Shown: positions 1-11,193, counted from the first letter of the stretch. The stretch is DNA of 64,000 bases from Kitasatospora aureofaciens (GCF_019192735.1 NZ_JAHTKP010000001.1:420526-484525); one strand, 5' to 3'. The notes: generated from the sequence alone by a model not told the origin. Numbers and translations: made by a program.

Positions 1-502
1 GCACCGCCTTCGGCTCCGAGCCGAACCGCACGCCGGCGCCGGTCGGCCAGTAGTAGAGCGGCTTGACGCCCATCCGGTCCCGGACCAGCAGCAGTTCCTC
101 GGCCTGTTCGTCCCAGATGCCGAAGGCGTACATCCCGTTCAGCCGCTCCACCAGCGCGGCGCCCCACTGGAGGTAGCCGCGCAGGACCACCTCGGTGTCG
201 CAGGCGGTCTCGAACCGGTGCCCGTGCGCGGCGAGTTCGGCGCGCAGCTCGCGGAAGTTGTAGACCTCCCCGCTGAACGTGATCGCCGCGCCGCGGCCCT
301 GGTGCAAGGCGGTCATCGGCTGCTGCCCGTGCTCCGGGTCGATCACCGCCAGCCGCCGGTGGCCGAGGCCGGCCGACGGGCCGAACCAGAGCCCCTCGGC
401 GTCCGGCCCGCGGCAGGCCATGGTGTCCGTCATCGCCCGGAGCAGCTCCCGGCGGTGCTCGGGCGGGGTGTCGAAGTCGACCGCCCCCACGATTCCGCAC
501 AT
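1..502 (-). CDS. Asparagine synthetase-type amidotransferase (N-terminal part, runs off the left edge)
   Basis: Class II glutamine amidotransferase domain of an asparagine synthetase (glutamine-hydrolysing) family enzyme. The start ATG is followed at once by Cys2 (MCGIVGAVDFDTP), the catalytic nucleophile of Ntn-type amidotransferases. Downstream are RGPDAEG, the GHRRLAVID block, FSGEVYNF and the VRDRMGVKPLYYW block typical of AsnB. The ATP-dependent synthetase half lies outside the window. The gene starts only two bases after the ACP stop, so it is the fourth gene of the KS-CLF-ACP operon. In oxytetracycline-type clusters a homologue in the same place (OxyD) makes the malonamate starter. In pentangular polyketide clusters related enzymes form amides at a late step. 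Which applies here is inference; a primary-metabolic AsnB is unlikely given the operon. Confidence 0.9.
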   Translation of the reverse strand, partial: MCGIVGAVDFDTPPEHRRELLRAMTDTMACRGPDAEGLWFGPSAGLGHRRLAVIDPEHGQQPMTALHQGRGAAITFSGEVYNFRELRAELAAHGHRFETACDTEVVLRGYLQWGAALVERLNGMYAFGIWDEQAEELLLVRDRMGVKPLYYWPTGAGVRFGSEPKAV

Positions 503-504
503 GA

Positions 505-759
505 TCAAGCAGCCTTGGCCAGGCCGCGGTTGACCGCGTCCAGGAGCAGCCGCGGGGTGGTGGCCTCGACCACGGTCTCGTCCGGGAGCGCGATCCCGCG
601 GTCCCGCTCGATGGTGTTGACGGTGTTGAACAGGGCGAGCGAGTCGTAGCCCAGGTCGGTGAAGGGCACGTCCAGGATGTCGTCGAGGTCGACGCCCTCG
701 TCGGCGCCCGCGGCCTCCTTGAGCACGGCGATCAGGTCGTCAAGGGTGAACTCTGCCAT
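505..759 (-). CDS. Type II polyketide synthase acyl carrier protein
   Basis: An 84-residue acyl carrier protein that holds the growing poly-beta-keto chain on a phosphopantetheine arm. The motif DLGYDSLALFNTV contains the attachment serine (Ser40) in the usual aromatic-PKS context, and the protein is acidic and helical as expected. The length is normal for the family. It lies 43 bases downstream of the KS-beta stop and 2 bases before the amidotransferase start, so the four genes are probably one transcript. Function is secure by family; the product of the cluster is not known. Confidence 0.95.
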   Translation of the reverse strand: MAEFTLDDLIAVLKEAAGADEGVDLDDILDVPFTDLGYDSLALFNTVNTIERDRGIALPDETVVEATTPRLLLDAVNRGLAKAA

Positions 760-802
760 GACAGTTCCTCACAGTGGTCGGGTCGGTGGTTTCGGAAAGT
801 CG

Positions 803-2008
803 TCAACGGGTGAGCACCAGCGCGCTGTTGAAGCCGCCGTGCCCGCGGGCCAGGACCAGCGCGCTGGTCAGCCGGGCCGGCCGCGGCCGGTCCCGCACCA
901 GGTCGAGGTCCCGGTGGGCCGGCTGTGCGATGTGGACGGACGGCGGGATCACCGCGTCCCGCAGGGCCAGCAGCGCCGCCGCCACGTCCAGCGGGGCGCC
1001 GCCGGCCAGCAGCCGGCCGGTCATCGTCTTGGGCGCCGTCACTGGCACCCCGCGCGGGCCGAACACCGCGCTCAGCACCTCGGCCTCGGCCCGGTCCTGC
1101 TCGGCCACCCCGCTCGCGTCGGCGAAGACCACGTCGATGTCGGACGGGCCGAGCCCGGCGTCGGCGAGCGCCGTGTCGATCGCCCGCCGCAGCCCGGGCG
1201 GACGGCCCGAGCCCGGCCGCGGGTCGAAGGTGGCCGCGTAGCCCGCGATCCGCCCGTAGTGGCGGTGCTGACCGCGCTCGGCCGCCCGCTCCGGGGCCTC
1301 CAGGACGAGCAGCGCGCCGCCCTCCCCCGGCACCCCGCCGGAGGCGTCGGCGTCGAACGGCAGGAAGGCCCGGCGCGGGTCCCGCCGGGGGCTCACCGTG
1401 CCGCTGCGGGTGAGGCAGAGCCACGACCACGGGCAGAGCGAGCCGTCCACCGCGCCGGCCAGCATCAGCGCGGTCCCCTCGCGGACGTGCCGGCGCGCCT
1501 TGGCCAATGCGTCCAGACCGCCCGCCTGCTCGGCCACCAGCGCCGAACCGGGGCCGCGCATCCCGTGCCGGATCGAGATCTGCCCGGTGTTGACCGGGTA
1601 GAACCACGCGAAGGCCTGGTAGGCGCTGACATAGGCCGGGCCCTTGCTCCACAGCGCCCGCAGCTCCTTCTGGCCGAACTCGAAGCCGCCCGCCGAGGCC
1701 GCGGTGACCACCCCGGCGGAGAAGTCCGGCATCACCGCCGGGTCCGCCCCGGCGTCGGCCAGCGCCTCCGCCGCGGCCACCAGGGCCAGCCGGGTCATGT
1801 GGTCGGTCTGCGGCAGCAGCCGGCCCGGCAGGTGGTCCTCCGGCGTGAAGTTCACCTCCCCGGCCACGTGCGCCCGGTACCCCGACGAGTCGAAGCGGGT
1901 GAGCGGCCCGAGGCCGGAGCGGCCGGCCAGGGTGGCCGCCCAGTACTCCTCCACGCCCCAGCCGTTCGGCGCCACCACGCCGACCCCGGTCACCACCACC
2001 TCGGTCAT
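803..2008 (-). CDS. Ketosynthase beta subunit / chain length factor (KS-beta)
   Basis: A 401-residue thiolase-fold protein, partner of KS-alpha in the minimal type II PKS. It starts MTEVVVTGVGVVAPNGWG. The catalytic cysteine is replaced by glutamine (Gln161 in LVAEQAGGLDAL), the hallmark of KS-beta, which controls chain length and decarboxylates malonyl-ACP to prime the synthase. The C-terminus GHGGFNSALVLTR matches the family. The ATG overlaps the KS-alpha stop by four bases (ATGA), indicating translational coupling and one-to-one production of the heterodimer. A much longer upstream frame is open here but it only shadows KS-alpha, so the ATG at 2008 is the start. Confidence 0.96.
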   Translation of the reverse strand: MTEVVVTGVGVVAPNGWGVEEYWAATLAGRSGLGPLTRFDSSGYRAHVAGEVNFTPEDHLPGRLLPQTDHMTRLALVAAAEALADAGADPAVMPDFSAGVVTAASAGGFEFGQKELRALWSKGPAYVSAYQAFAWFYPVNTGQISIRHGMRGPGSALVAEQAGGLDALAKARRHVREGTALMLAGAVDGSLCPWSWLCLTRSGTVSPRRDPRRAFLPFDADASGGVPGEGGALLVLEAPERAAERGQHRHYGRIAGYAATFDPRPGSGRPPGLRRAIDTALADAGLGPSDIDVVFADASGVAEQDRAEAEVLSAVFGPRGVPVTAPKTMTGRLLAGGAPLDVAAALLALRDAVIPPSVHIAQPAHRDLDLVRDRPRPARLTSALVLARGHGGFNSALVLTR

Positions 2009-3285
2009 GCCCCGCTCCACTCCGGCCCGGCCAGCACGATCGCGCTCTGGAAGCCGCCGAAGCCGCTGGCCACGCTGAGCACCGTGGGCACCCGCTGCTC
2101 CCGCGCCGTCAACGGCACGTAGTCCAGGTCGCACTCGGGGTCGGGCACGTGCAGATTGGCCGTGGGCGGCACCACCGAGTGCTCGATCGCCAGCGCGCTG
2201 GCGGCGAACTCCAGCGCGCACACCGCGCCCAGCGAGTGCCCGATCATCGACTTGATCGAGCTGACCGGCACCCGGTAGGCGTGGTCGCCCAGGCTCTTCT
2301 TGAACGCGGCGGTCTCGTGCCGGTCGTTCTGCTTGGTCGCCGAGCCGTGCGCGTTGACGTAGCCGACGTCCTCGGGGTTCATCCGGCTGCGGTCGAGCGC
2401 CACCCGGATCGCCTCGGCCATCTCGTTCCCGTCCACCCGCAGCCCGGTCATGCTGTACGCGTTGCAGCGCCCCGCGTAGCCGGTGACCTCGGCGTAGATG
2501 TGCGCACCGCGCCGGCGCGCGTGCTCCCGCTCCTCCAGGACGAACATCGCCGCGCCCTCGCCGAGGGCGAAGCCGTTGCGGGTCAGGTCGAACGGACGCG
2601 AGGCGCTCTCCGGTTCGTCGTTGCGCGGGGTGGTCGCCTTGATCGCGTCGAAGCAGGCCACGGTGATCGGGGAGATCGCCGCGTCCGAGGCGCCGGCCAG
2701 CATCACGTCGGCCGCGTCGTCGCGGATCAGGTCGCAGGCGTGCGCGATCACGTCGATCCCCGAGGTGCACCCGGTCGAGACCACGCCCACCGGGCCCTCG
2801 GCCTCCACCAGCCAGGCCAGTTCGGTCGCCATGGACGACGGCACGAAGTAGTCGTAGAGGTAGGGCACGCCGTGCGCGTCGTCCACCAGGTGCTTGCGGC
2901 CCTCGTCACTGACCACGGCGAACTCGCGGTCCAGACTGATCGTCATCCCGCAGGCCGTACCGGCCATCACCCCGGTCCGGACCGGGTCGTTGACCCCCGA
3001 GACCCCCGAGTCGGCCAGTGCCTCGCGGGCCGCGACCACCGCGAACTGCGCGGTCCGGTCCCACTGCCGGATCTGACGCTGCGTCAGGCCGCTGGCCTCC
3101 GGGTCGAAGTCGCACTCGGCGGCGACCCGGGACCGGAACGGCGTCGGATCGAAGGTCGAGATCGTCCGGGTCGCGGACCGGCCCGCCGTCAGCAGGTCCC
3201 AGAACGCCTTGGTGCCCGCCTCGCCGGGCGCCACCACGCCGATCCCGGTCACCACCACGCGCCGTCGACCGTTGTCAACTGCCAC
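2005..3285 (-). CDS. Ketosynthase alpha subunit (KS-alpha) of type II PKS
   Basis: A 426-residue beta-ketoacyl synthase that catalyses the decarboxylative Claisen condensations building an aromatic polyketide. It shows the active-site cysteine (Cys173 in GVVSTGCTSGIDVI), the first histidine motif VNAHGSATKQND and the second, SMIGHSLGAV. Length and motifs match actinomycete KS-alpha proteins. The start is GTG, preceded by a strong purine-rich site (GGGGGAG). It is the first gene of the leftward operon KS-alpha, KS-beta, ACP, amidotransferase, and lies divergent from an FAD monooxygenase, so their shared upstream region probably holds the cluster promoters. Confidence 0.96.
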   Translation of the reverse strand: MAVDNGRRRVVVTGIGVVAPGEAGTKAFWDLLTAGRSATRTISTFDPTPFRSRVAAECDFDPEASGLTQRQIRQWDRTAQFAVVAAREALADSGVSGVNDPVRTGVMAGTACGMTISLDREFAVVSDEGRKHLVDDAHGVPYLYDYFVPSSMATELAWLVEAEGPVGVVSTGCTSGIDVIAHACDLIRDDAADVMLAGASDAAISPITVACFDAIKATTPRNDEPESASRPFDLTRNGFALGEGAAMFVLEEREHARRRGAHIYAEVTGYAGRCNAYSMTGLRVDGNEMAEAIRVALDRSRMNPEDVGYVNAHGSATKQNDRHETAAFKKSLGDHAYRVPVSSIKSMIGHSLGAVCALEFAASALAIEHSVVPPTANLHVPDPECDLDYVPLTAREQRVPTVLSVASGFGGFQSAIVLAGPEWSGA

Positions 3286-3577
3286 CGCTGCTCCCCCTGT
3301 TCGTCTCCCTGCTGGTCTCCGACGACATGCCCGCCTCCTGTCCGGTCCGTCCGCCCTGCCCTGTCCCGCCCTGCCCGCACGCTCCGATGCGGCAGGGACT
3401 TGAGCCGGATCAGATCGTCCTGGCCGGCGTTCGCGGGGGCTTCGAGCCGCCGTCCACCGGGCGCGACCGGCCGCGGCGACCGACCTGCGCAGCCACCGGT
3501 GCGGTCATCGGTGCGGTCACCGCCGCGGGAAGGCGGCGCGAACCGGCGTTGAGGGGCGCTGCCTAGCGTCTGGCCGC
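3286..3577. promoter_or_regulatory. Divergent intergenic region between the PKS operon and the monooxygenase
   Basis: A 292-base gene-free gap between the divergent starts. It should carry the leftward PKS promoter and a rightward promoter. I see a pyrimidine-rich stretch with repeated CCCTGCC/TCCG motifs around 3340-3385. A possible -10 hexamer TAGCGT lies at 3564-3569, nine bases before the monooxygenase ATG, which has no clear ribosome site and may be leaderless. No convincing SARP heptamer repeats were found by eye. Confidence 0.35.
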
Positions 3578-4822
3578 ATGGACATCAACACCGACATCTG
3601 CGTGGTCGGCGGCGGGCCGGCCGGCCTGACCCTCGCCCTGCTGCTGGTCCGCTCCGGCCTCCGCGTCACCGTGCTGGAGCGCAGCCGCTCGCTGGACCGG
3701 ACGTACCGCGGGGAGATCCTCCAACCCGGCGGCCAGGCGCTGCTGGACGAGCTCGGCGTGCTCGGTCCGGCCCGGGAGCGCGGCGCCGTCGAGCACGACC
3801 GGTTCCTGCTGGAGGAGCACGGGCGGATCCTCATCGACGGCGACTACCGCCGGCTGCCGGGGCCGTACAACTGCCTGCTGAGCCTGCCGCAGCGGCACCT
3901 GCTGGCCGAGCTGCTGGCCGCCTGCGAACGGTACGACGGGTTCCGCCAGGTGGCCGGCGCCAGGGCGACCGCACTGGTCGAGGAGGGCGGCGCCGTCCGC
4001 GGGGTGGTCGCGGGCGGGGCGGCCGACGCGCCCGCGCTGGTGGTGCGGGCGCGCTGCGTGGTCGCCGCGGACGGCCGGTACTCCAAGGTCCGCTCCCTCG
4101 CCGGGATCGGCTACCGGCGCCAGGAGCTGTTCAGCCAGGACGTCCTCTGGTTCCGGCTGTCCGCACCGCCCCGCCCGGACTCCCGCCGCCCGTGCGACGT
4201 CCGGGTCTTCCGGGCCGGCGGCAACCCGGTGCTGAGCTACCGCTCGGTGCCGGACGCGCTCCAGCTCGGCTGGACCCTCCCGCACGGCGGGTTCCGCCGC
4301 CTGGCCGACCGCGGCATCGGCCACATCGTCGAGCAACTCTGCCATTCTGCACCGGAGTTCGCCGACCGGATCCGGGCGGAGATCACCGGGTTCGCCGACC
4401 TGTCCCTGCTGGACGTCTTCTCCGGCAGCGCCGAGCAGTGGGTGCGCGACGGCCTGCTGCTGATCGGCGACAGCGCCCACACCCACAGCCCGATCGGCGC
4501 CCAGGGCATCAACCTGGCCATCCGGGACGCCGTGGCGGCCCACCCCGTTCTGGTCGAGGCGGTCCGCAGCGGCGACGCGGGCGCGGGCCGGCTGAGCCGC
4601 TACGCGGAGCTGCGCCGGCCCGAGGTGGAGCGGATCACCCGGATCCAGCGGGTCCAGAGCCGCATGATGCTCTCCACCGGCCGGTTCTCCTCGACGCTCC
4701 GCCCGCGGGCGGCGGCGCTGATGTCCAGGACCCCGCTCTACGGCGCCATGCTGCGCCGGATCGCCTTCGGCACCGCCCCCGTCCGCCTCCGCACCGACCT
4801 GCTCGCCGGGGCCGAGCGGTGA
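3578..4822 (+). CDS. FAD-dependent monooxygenase of the polyketide cluster
   Basis: A 414-residue flavoprotein of the UbiH / p-hydroxybenzoate hydroxylase family. The N-terminal GxGxxG dinucleotide-binding motif is VVGGGPAGLTLALLL, ending in the ribose-binding glutamate of VTVLERS. The second FAD motif is LLIGDSAHTHSPIGAQGINLAIRD (residues about 292-315; GD contacts ribose). A DG motif (VVAADGRYSKVRSLAG) lies near residue 168. Such enzymes hydroxylate or oxidise aromatic polyketides with NADPH and O2. It is divergent from KS-alpha and followed after 67 bases by an antiporter, supporting a tailoring role. Substrate unknown. No clear Shine-Dalgarno site, so possibly leaderless. Confidence 0.88.
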   Translation: MDINTDICVVGGGPAGLTLALLLVRSGLRVTVLERSRSLDRTYRGEILQPGGQALLDELGVLGPARERGAVEHDRFLLEEHGRILIDGDYRRLPGPYNCLLSLPQRHLLAELLAACERYDGFRQVAGARATALVEEGGAVRGVVAGGAADAPALVVRARCVVAADGRYSKVRSLAGIGYRRQELFSQDVLWFRLSAPPRPDSRRPCDVRVFRAGGNPVLSYRSVPDALQLGWTLPHGGFRRLADRGIGHIVEQLCHSAPEFADRIRAEITGFADLSLLDVFSGSAEQWVRDGLLLIGDSAHTHSPIGAQGINLAIRDAVAAHPVLVEAVRSGDAGAGRLSRYAELRRPEVERITRIQRVQSRMMLSTGRFSSTLRPRAAALMSRTPLYGAMLRRIAFGTAPVRLRTDLLAGAER

Positions 4823-4889
4823 CCCGCGCCTTCCCGTACCCGACCGGACTCCGCGCGCGACGGCGCGCCCCTCGAAAGGGCCGATCCCT

Positions 4890-6239
4890 GTGCCGCCGAT
4901 GACCGAACTTCCCTATCATCCGTACGAGTTGGCTGCTGCCGCCGGCGAGTCGACGACAGCGGGCGGGGTGCTGCTCGCCCTCGCCGTCATCCTCGGCACC
5001 GCCTTCCTCTGCGGGCGGATCGCCCAGCGGCTGCGGCAGCCGGCCGTCATGGGCGAGATCGTCGGCGGGGTCGCCCTCGGGCCCAGCCTGCTCGGGCTGC
5101 TGCCGGGCCATCCGGACGCCGCCCTGTTCCCGTCCGAGGTCCAGCCGTACCTGCGGGTGCTGTCCCAACTGGGCCTGGTCCTCTTCATGTTCACGGTCGG
5201 GCTCCGGTTCGACGTCGGCCATCTGCGCGGGGTCGGGCGCCGGGTGACGGCGGTGTCGCTCAGCTCGGTGGCGCTGCCGTTCGCGCTCGGCGCGGGGCTG
5301 GCGGTCGCGCTCTACCCCTGGTTCGACACCGCCCAGTTGGCGACGGACGGCCGGCTCGGACCGGCGCTGTTCCTGGGCGCGGCGATGTCGATCACCGCCT
5401 TCCCGGTGCTCGCCCGGATCATCGCCGAGCGGCGGATGGAGCACGACCCGCTCGGCAGCCTCTCGCTGGCCTGCGCCGCCTTCCAGGACTTCCTCGCCTG
5501 GTGCGCGCTGGCCGTGGTGGTGGCCGTGGTACAGGCCCGGAGCCTCTGGTCGCTCGGACGGCCGGCGCTCGGCACGGCGGTGGTGGTTCTGGTGCTGGCC
5601 GGCCTCGTCCGCCCCGGCCTCGCCCGGCTGCTCGCTCCGGGGCGCCGCCGTCCGCTCGGCGAGCCGTGGGTCCATGCCGTCCTGGTCGCCGGCACCCTGC
5701 TCACCGCCTGGGTCACCAGCCGGATCGGTCTGGACGCCGTCTTCGGGGCCTTCATGTTCGGCGCGGCGGTGCCCCGGGACCGGGTCGAGGCGGTCGCGCC
5801 CGAGGTCCCGGAGCGCATCGAGCAGGCGGGCCTCCTGCTGCTGCCGGCCTTCTTCGCCGTGACCGGTCTCGCCGTCGACCTCACCGGTCTCGGGCTGCGC
5901 GGCCTGGTCGTCGTGGCCGCGGTGCTGGTGACGGCGTGCGCCGGCAAGTTCGTCGGCGCAGTCGCCGCCGCCCGGTTCACCGGCTCGACCCGGCGCGAGG
6001 CGACCGTGCTCGGCATCCTGCTCAACGCCCGGGGCCTCACCGAACTGGTCATCCTGAACGTGGGCCACCGGCTCGGGGTGATCGACACCCGGATGTTCAG
6101 CGCCATGGTGGTCATGGCCCTCGTCACCACGTTGATGACCGGGCCGCTGTTGGCGCGCACCGCCGTGCGCACCGGGGCGTCCGCCGCGCTCCCGACCCCG
6201 TCGGCCGCGCCCGCGGGGGCATCGCGCACGCCGTCCTGA
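4890..6239 (+). CDS. Kef/CPA2-type cation:proton antiporter
   Basis: A 449-residue membrane protein with about 12 hydrophobic segments, of the monovalent cation:proton antiporter-2 family. Supporting blocks are RQPAVMGEIVGGVALGPSLLG, LFMFTVGLRFDV, the discontinuous-helix region AMSITAFPVLARII, and LNARGLTELVILNVG near residue 380. There is no C-terminal RCK/TrkA domain. The GTG at 4890 is chosen because GAAAGGG lies nine bases upstream; an ATG at 4899 is the alternative. Antiporters of this type recur in antibiotic clusters, where they are credited with self-protection or export, but here that is inference from position only. It probably shares a transcript with the preceding monooxygenase. 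Confidence 0.88.
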   Translation: MPPMTELPYHPYELAAAAGESTTAGGVLLALAVILGTAFLCGRIAQRLRQPAVMGEIVGGVALGPSLLGLLPGHPDAALFPSEVQPYLRVLSQLGLVLFMFTVGLRFDVGHLRGVGRRVTAVSLSSVALPFALGAGLAVALYPWFDTAQLATDGRLGPALFLGAAMSITAFPVLARIIAERRMEHDPLGSLSLACAAFQDFLAWCALAVVVAVVQARSLWSLGRPALGTAVVVLVLAGLVRPGLARLLAPGRRRPLGEPWVHAVLVAGTLLTAWVTSRIGLDAVFGAFMFGAAVPRDRVEAVAPEVPERIEQAGLLLLPAFFAVTGLAVDLTGLGLRGLVVVAAVLVTACAGKFVGAVAAARFTGSTRREATVLGILLNARGLTELVILNVGHRLGVIDTRMFSAMVVMALVTTLMTGPLLARTAVRTGASAALPTPSAAPAGASRTPS

Positions 6240-6264
6240 CGCACGCCGACCCGACGTCCCCGGG

Positions 6265-6510
6265 TCAGGGCGCTTCCGTCCACCCGGCGACGCCGCGCAG
6301 TTGCCGCCGCAGCGCCCGCTCGACCGGGCTGAGCGGCACGTCGGGGCGCAGCCGCTCCGGATGCCCGGGCGCCGGGCCGTCCCGCTCGGGTTCGTCCACC
6401 AGCACAGGCTCGTCCACCGGCACCGCGTAGCCCGCCATCTGTCCCAGCACCGACAGTCCCCGCAGGAACCCGCCCAGCAGGCCGCGGCACCATCCGCTCG
6501 CTTCACGCAT
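6265..6510 (-). CDS. DUF6059 family small protein
   Basis: An 81-residue protein of a streptomycete family I recognise as DUF6059. It has a short hydrophobic N-terminal part (CRGLLGGFLRGLSVLGQMAG) and the diagnostic C-terminal block GHPERLRPDVPLSPVERALR. Function is unknown for the whole family; members are often found near polyketide clusters. The frame stays open further upstream to 6615, but the upstream residues are arginine-rich and unlike the family, so the ATG at 6510 is preferred. It converges with the antiporter gene 25 bases away. Confidence 0.7.
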   Translation of the reverse strand: MREASGWCRGLLGGFLRGLSVLGQMAGYAVPVDEPVLVDEPERDGPAPGHPERLRPDVPLSPVERALRRQLRGVAGWTEAP

Positions 6511-6576
6511 CCGCCGAGCATGGCGGCCGGCCCTGAAGCGCCGTTCGAGCCGACCGGATGCCCGGGACACGGCGAA

Positions 6577-6607
6577 GGGCCGCTCGCCGAGGTTCGACGA
6601 GCGGCCC
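6577..6607 (-). terminator. Hairpin terminator after the chaplin gene
   Basis: A perfect 10-base-pair GC-rich stem (6577-6586 with 6598-6607) around an 11-base loop, beginning 18 bases after the chaplin stop. There is no long U tract, as is usual in Streptomyces. Confidence 0.7.
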
Positions 6608-6625
6608 CTGGGCACCGGTACCGGG

Positions 6626-6862
6626 TCAGCTGTTGATGCAGGTGTTGCCGAAGGCCGGGTTCGCGATGCCGATCAGGTTGATCGAGTTCCCGCAGAGGTT
6701 GAGGTCGAGGTCGATCGGAATCTGGATCAGGTTGCCGGAGAGGACACCCGGCGAGCCGAAGGCCGTGCCGTTGGCGGTGGCGTCGGCGGCGGCGGTGCCG
6801 GCCCCGGCGAGCACGCACACCGCGGCGACGGCGGTGGCGGCGAGGGTGGTGCGAATACGCAT
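6626..6862 (-). CDS. Short chaplin (secreted amyloid-forming surface protein)
   Basis: A 78-residue secreted protein: signal peptide MRIRTTLAATAVAAVCVLAG with cleavage near GTAAADA, then one chaplin domain of about 50 residues. The domain has the family pattern SPGVLSGNLIQIPID, then CGNSINLIGIANPAFGNTC, with both cysteines that form the intramolecular disulfide. There is no second chaplin domain and no LAxTG sorting signal, so it is of the short class (ChpD-H type). These assemble into amyloid fibrils that lower surface tension and coat aerial hyphae. The ATG at 6862 follows a clear AAGGAG site; longer upstream frames lack a signal peptide. It is the strongest single marker that the host is a sporulating streptomycete. 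Confidence 0.93.
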   Translation of the reverse strand: MRIRTTLAATAVAAVCVLAGAGTAAADATANGTAFGSPGVLSGNLIQIPIDLDLNLCGNSINLIGIANPAFGNTCINS

Positions 6863-6894
6863 TGCGTCACTCCTTGTGAGGGTGGCGAAGTTCC

Positions 6895-6909
6895 GTGTGA
6901 CGATCACAC
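6895..6909. promoter_or_regulatory. Palindrome upstream of the chaplin gene
   Basis: A perfect 6-3-6 inverted repeat (GTGTGA, CGA, TCACAC) 33 bases upstream of the chaplin ATG. It could be an operator or a leader hairpin. No partner protein can be named. Confidence 0.35.
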
Positions 6910-6955
6910 TCGCACCCGATCTCACTCGACGCGAGGCGGGGAACGCCGGGATTGG

Positions 6956-7570
6956 TCAGTCGGAGGGCGTGTCGCCCGCCCACGTCACGGCGCCGCTGCC
7001 CAGGGCGACGGCGGCGCGCGGGAGCATCGGGCCCGCGCCCCGTCGGGACAGCAGCACCAGGCCACTGACCTGCGCGGACAGTGCGCCGAGCCGGGCCGCG
7101 CACTCGGCGGCGAGTTGCTTCGGGTGGTGCGTCCGACCGAGTGACAGGTGAGGGGTGAAGCCGGCCGCGTGGCCGCGGCAGCGCGGGAAGCGCTCCAGGA
7201 GGTCCGCGTACAGCCGGGCCCAGGGCGCGGCGCCCGCGGCGGCCGGGTCGAGCCAGACGGTCGAGTACGCGCGGTGACGGAAGCTGTGGACGCCGCTCAG
7301 GCGGGCGGTGAACGGCCGGGAACGGGCCGCGGCGGCGGACAGCAGCGGGGCCGCCCGGCCGAACTCACTCTCGGGGACGAACCCGAAGAGCAGGTTGACG
7401 TGCGGCGGCCACCGGCGGATCTGCGGGTCGTGCTCCAGACGGATGGCCTGGATGGACGGCCACAGCTCGTCCGGCGGGAGCCAGGCGACGGCCGTCCGGG
7501 GGGTGGGGGCGAGGTCCAGGACGGCGGCAGGCCACGTGTCGCCCTCGCCTGCCGCCGTCCCGTCGTCCAT
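6956..7570 (-). CDS. 2H phosphoesterase superfamily protein (2'-5' RNA ligase-like)
   Basis: A 204-residue protein with the two spaced histidine motifs of the 2H phosphoesterase fold: [10 protein letters not shown] near residue 55 (His-x-Asn variant) and [10 protein letters not shown] near residue 140 (His-x-Ser). The spacing and surrounding beta strands fit the LigT / 2'-5' RNA ligase family, which acts on cyclic phosphates of RNA or nucleotides. The substrate cannot be told from sequence. It lies 9 bases after the stop of the zinc-ribbon protein gene at 7580-7909, in the same direction, and may be the last gene of the long leftward Hsp70 operon. Confidence 0.75.
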   Translation of the reverse strand: MDDGTAAGEGDTWPAAVLDLAPTPRTAVAWLPPDELWPSIQAIRLEHDPQIRRWPPHVNLLFGFVPESEFGRAAPLLSAAAARSRPFTARLSGVHSFRHRAYSTVWLDPAAAGAAPWARLYADLLERFPRCRGHAAGFTPHLSLGRTHHPKQLAAECAARLGALSAQVSGLVLLSRRGAGPMLPRAAVALGSGAVTWAGDTPSD

Positions 7571-7579
7571 AAGGCCAGG

Positions 7580-7905
7580 CTACGTACCACCCGACCCAGC
7601 ACCCAGCCGCGCCTCCACCACGGCCAGCAGCTCCCGCGCCGGTTGCAGGCCGGGCTCGGCCGCCAGGGCGCGGCGCAGCAGCACCCGCGCCGCCGGGTCG
7701 TCCCCGGCCCGGACGGCGGCGACCGCCTCGTTGTAGTCGATCCGCCCGGCGTAGCGCAGCCGGACCAGCGCGGCCAGGTCCTCCCGGCAGGACGGGCAGC
7801 GCAGGCTCTCCGGGTCGGCCCGGACGGCGCACTGCGGGCAGGGCACCTCGATCGGGGGAACGGCCGGGGGAACGCTCGCGGGAGCGATCAGGGGAACGTC
7901 GGATG

Positions 7906-7909
<4 letters not shown>
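7580..7909 (-). CDS. Small zinc-ribbon protein of the Hsp70 operon
   Basis: A 109-residue protein with one four-cysteine zinc ribbon (CPQCAV ... CPSC, residues about 30-50) followed by helices that look like one or two TPR-type repeats (YNEAVAAVRAGDDPAARVLLRRALAAEP). No family name is recognised. The ATG overlaps the Hsp70 stop by four bases (ATGA), so the two are translationally coupled. The ribbon resembles those inside the neighbouring Hsp70, suggesting a common partner or a structural role in the same complex; this is inference. Confidence 0.7.
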
Positions 7910-10473
<2,564 letters not shown>

Positions 10474-10500
10474 GCCGTTCCCCTCTTGCCCCTCGTGGTC

Positions 10501-11193
10501 CTAGTTCTTCTTCCGCTTGCGCCGGCCGCCCGAGGGCGCGCCGCCCCGCCGGGGCCGGGCCGGGGGCGCCTTCGGCCGTGCGGGGACCGCGGGCGCGGCG
10601 GCTTCCGGGCCGGCGGGCTCCTCGGGCTCCTCAGGCTCCTCAGGCGCTACGGGCTCCTCGGGCTTCGGCTCCGGTGCAAGCACCATCACGACGTCCTCGG
10701 CCTCGATTTCGGGCGCCTGTGCGGCAACCACCACCTGGGCCCGGCGCAGCACCTCGTCGCCCCAGAAGAACCCGGTGACCACCGTCTGCACGACCGTCTC
10801 CGGCGCCACCCCGGGCCGTGCCTCGATGCCCACGATCTCGGTCAGCGCCGGATCCGCCGCCAGCCCCTCCAGCCGCATCGGCCGCACCCCGGCCTTGGCC
10901 AGCCGGCCCAGCAGGCGGCGGCGGGTGGCCTCGATCCCGGCGCCCCGGCCCAGGTGGACCAGCTCCGCGTCCAGGCCGAGCGCGGCAAGTGCGTCGTCCA
11001 CCTCGACCAGGACGCCGAGCAGGTCCCGCTGCGTGGCCCGGGCGGCCTGCGCCTCCTCGGTCCGCTTGCGCTCCAACAGGGATGAACGGAAAAGGAGTTG
11101 GCTGAACGCCTGGCCGAGATCGAGCTCAAGGGCACGCTGCGGCACGGGCAGCGGCACGGGCGGCTCATGGCTCGGCGGGTGGGTCGTCGTCAT
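10501..11193 (-). CDS. GrpE-like nucleotide exchange factor with a charged tail
   Basis: A 230-residue protein. An N-terminal coiled-coil region (QLLFRSSLLERKRTEEAQAA) precedes a beta domain with GrpE-like features: TEIVGIEARPGVAPETVVQT followed by VTGFFWGDEVLRRAQVVVAA near residues 130-165. GrpE releases ADP from Hsp70, and its gene directly precedes this Hsp70. The C-terminal 60 residues are low complexity: Glu/Pro repeats, then Ala/Pro and a lysine/arginine tail. The ATG overlaps the upstream J-like gene by four bases. Assignment rests on the C-terminal pattern and context; similarity is distant. Confidence 0.72.
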   Translation of the reverse strand: MTTTHPPSHEPPVPLPVPQRALELDLGQAFSQLLFRSSLLERKRTEEAQAARATQRDLLGVLVEVDDALAALGLDAELVHLGRGAGIEATRRRLLGRLAKAGVRPMRLEGLAADPALTEIVGIEARPGVAPETVVQTVVTGFFWGDEVLRRAQVVVAAQAPEIEAEDVVMVLAPEPKPEEPVAPEEPEEPEEPAGPEAAAPAVPARPKAPPARPRRGGAPSGGRRKRKKN

